The notes under the pieces were generated by a model, which was given only the letters and a program-made list of their open reading frames with translations, was not told where the DNA came from and searched no databases. 64,000 nucleotides of DNA. It comes from CAVXHQ01 sp963789535. GTDB lineage: Bacteria > Pseudomonadota > Alphaproteobacteria > Rhodobacterales > Rhodobacteraceae. Positions 63,980 to 64,000 of the stretch are shown piece after piece. The stretch spans positions 496,001 through 560,000 of the forward strand of contig CAWBKU010000004.1 in NCBI GenBank assembly GCA_963789535.1. The letters are read 5' to 3'. Each line of letters starts with the position of its first letter. Positions within the stretch are counted from its first letter, which is position 1. The translations under genes were made by a program, and so were the position numbers.

Positions 63980-64000
63980 GCAGGAGGGGCATTCCTGCCC

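Overview
The window is GC-rich, densely coded chromosomal DNA from an alphaproteobacterium, most probably of the Rhodobacteraceae/Paracoccaceae. This rests on strong G/C preference at third codon positions, many ATGA/TGATG overlaps, and family-typical genes: the TIGR02300 FYDLN acidic protein, DUF1523, DUF1285, a CHCC zinc-finger protein beside polA, a VPLPA-CTERM protein, and a glcDEF glycolate oxidase. No rRNA, CRISPR array, phage or insertion sequence was seen. The one tRNA is tRNA-Ala(GGC) at 1820-1895.

Layout. 1-7.8 kb: sugar genes (GH4 glycosidase, GH13 alpha-glucosidase, FAD oxidoreductase, uronate-dehydrogenase-like reductase) with a GntR regulator, tRNA-Ala and a YgjP-like peptidase. 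7.8-15.2 kb: a two-component system, rpe, an AraC regulator, and deoC followed by a two-headed aldehyde dehydrogenase. 15.3-24.7 kb: a long, largely translationally coupled minus-strand cluster of uncharacterised genes around an AAA+ ATPase and a coiled-coil protein. It contains a chimeric gene relic and an inserted VPLPA-CTERM gene. 25-30 kb: L,D-transpeptidase, creatinase, succinate-semialdehyde dehydrogenase and a quinone-type oxidoreductase. 30.2-33 kb: an ECF sigma factor with a membrane von Willebrand-A protein. 33.4-35.5 kb: hydroxypyruvate isomerase, an atypical SDR and DUF1285. 35.7-42.7 kb: MoxR ATPase, DUF58, and two large BatA-like membrane proteins. 42.8-49.4 kb: DUF599, glcDEF, a trypsin-like protease, and a small heat-shock protein behind a likely RNA thermometer. 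49.5-64 kb: stress protein, polA, ABC ATPase, HIT protein, glycosyltransferase, sulfotransferase, adenosine kinase, nth, an AraC-methyltransferase fusion, an OmpA-like lipoprotein, a secreted protein and an FCD regulator.

Functional links. Nucleoside sugars can be degraded by DeoC and its acetaldehyde-oxidising neighbour. Glycolate is oxidised by GlcDEF, and hydroxypyruvate isomerase lies about 10 kb away. The MoxR/DUF58/BatA-like operon and the ECF-vWA pair are probable envelope or stress systems. The best candidate for an undescribed system is the 15.3-24.7 kb AAA+/coiled-coil/membrane cluster.

Two window-wide patterns matter. First, three families of short dispersed repeats occur between genes. 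One (family B) is a tandem hairpin whose stems differ between copies but stay self-complementary. Second, at least eight single-base indels break five otherwise well-conserved genes; four lie within about 190 bp. This looks more like sequence error than decay, and the read evidence should be checked before any of these genes is called dead.
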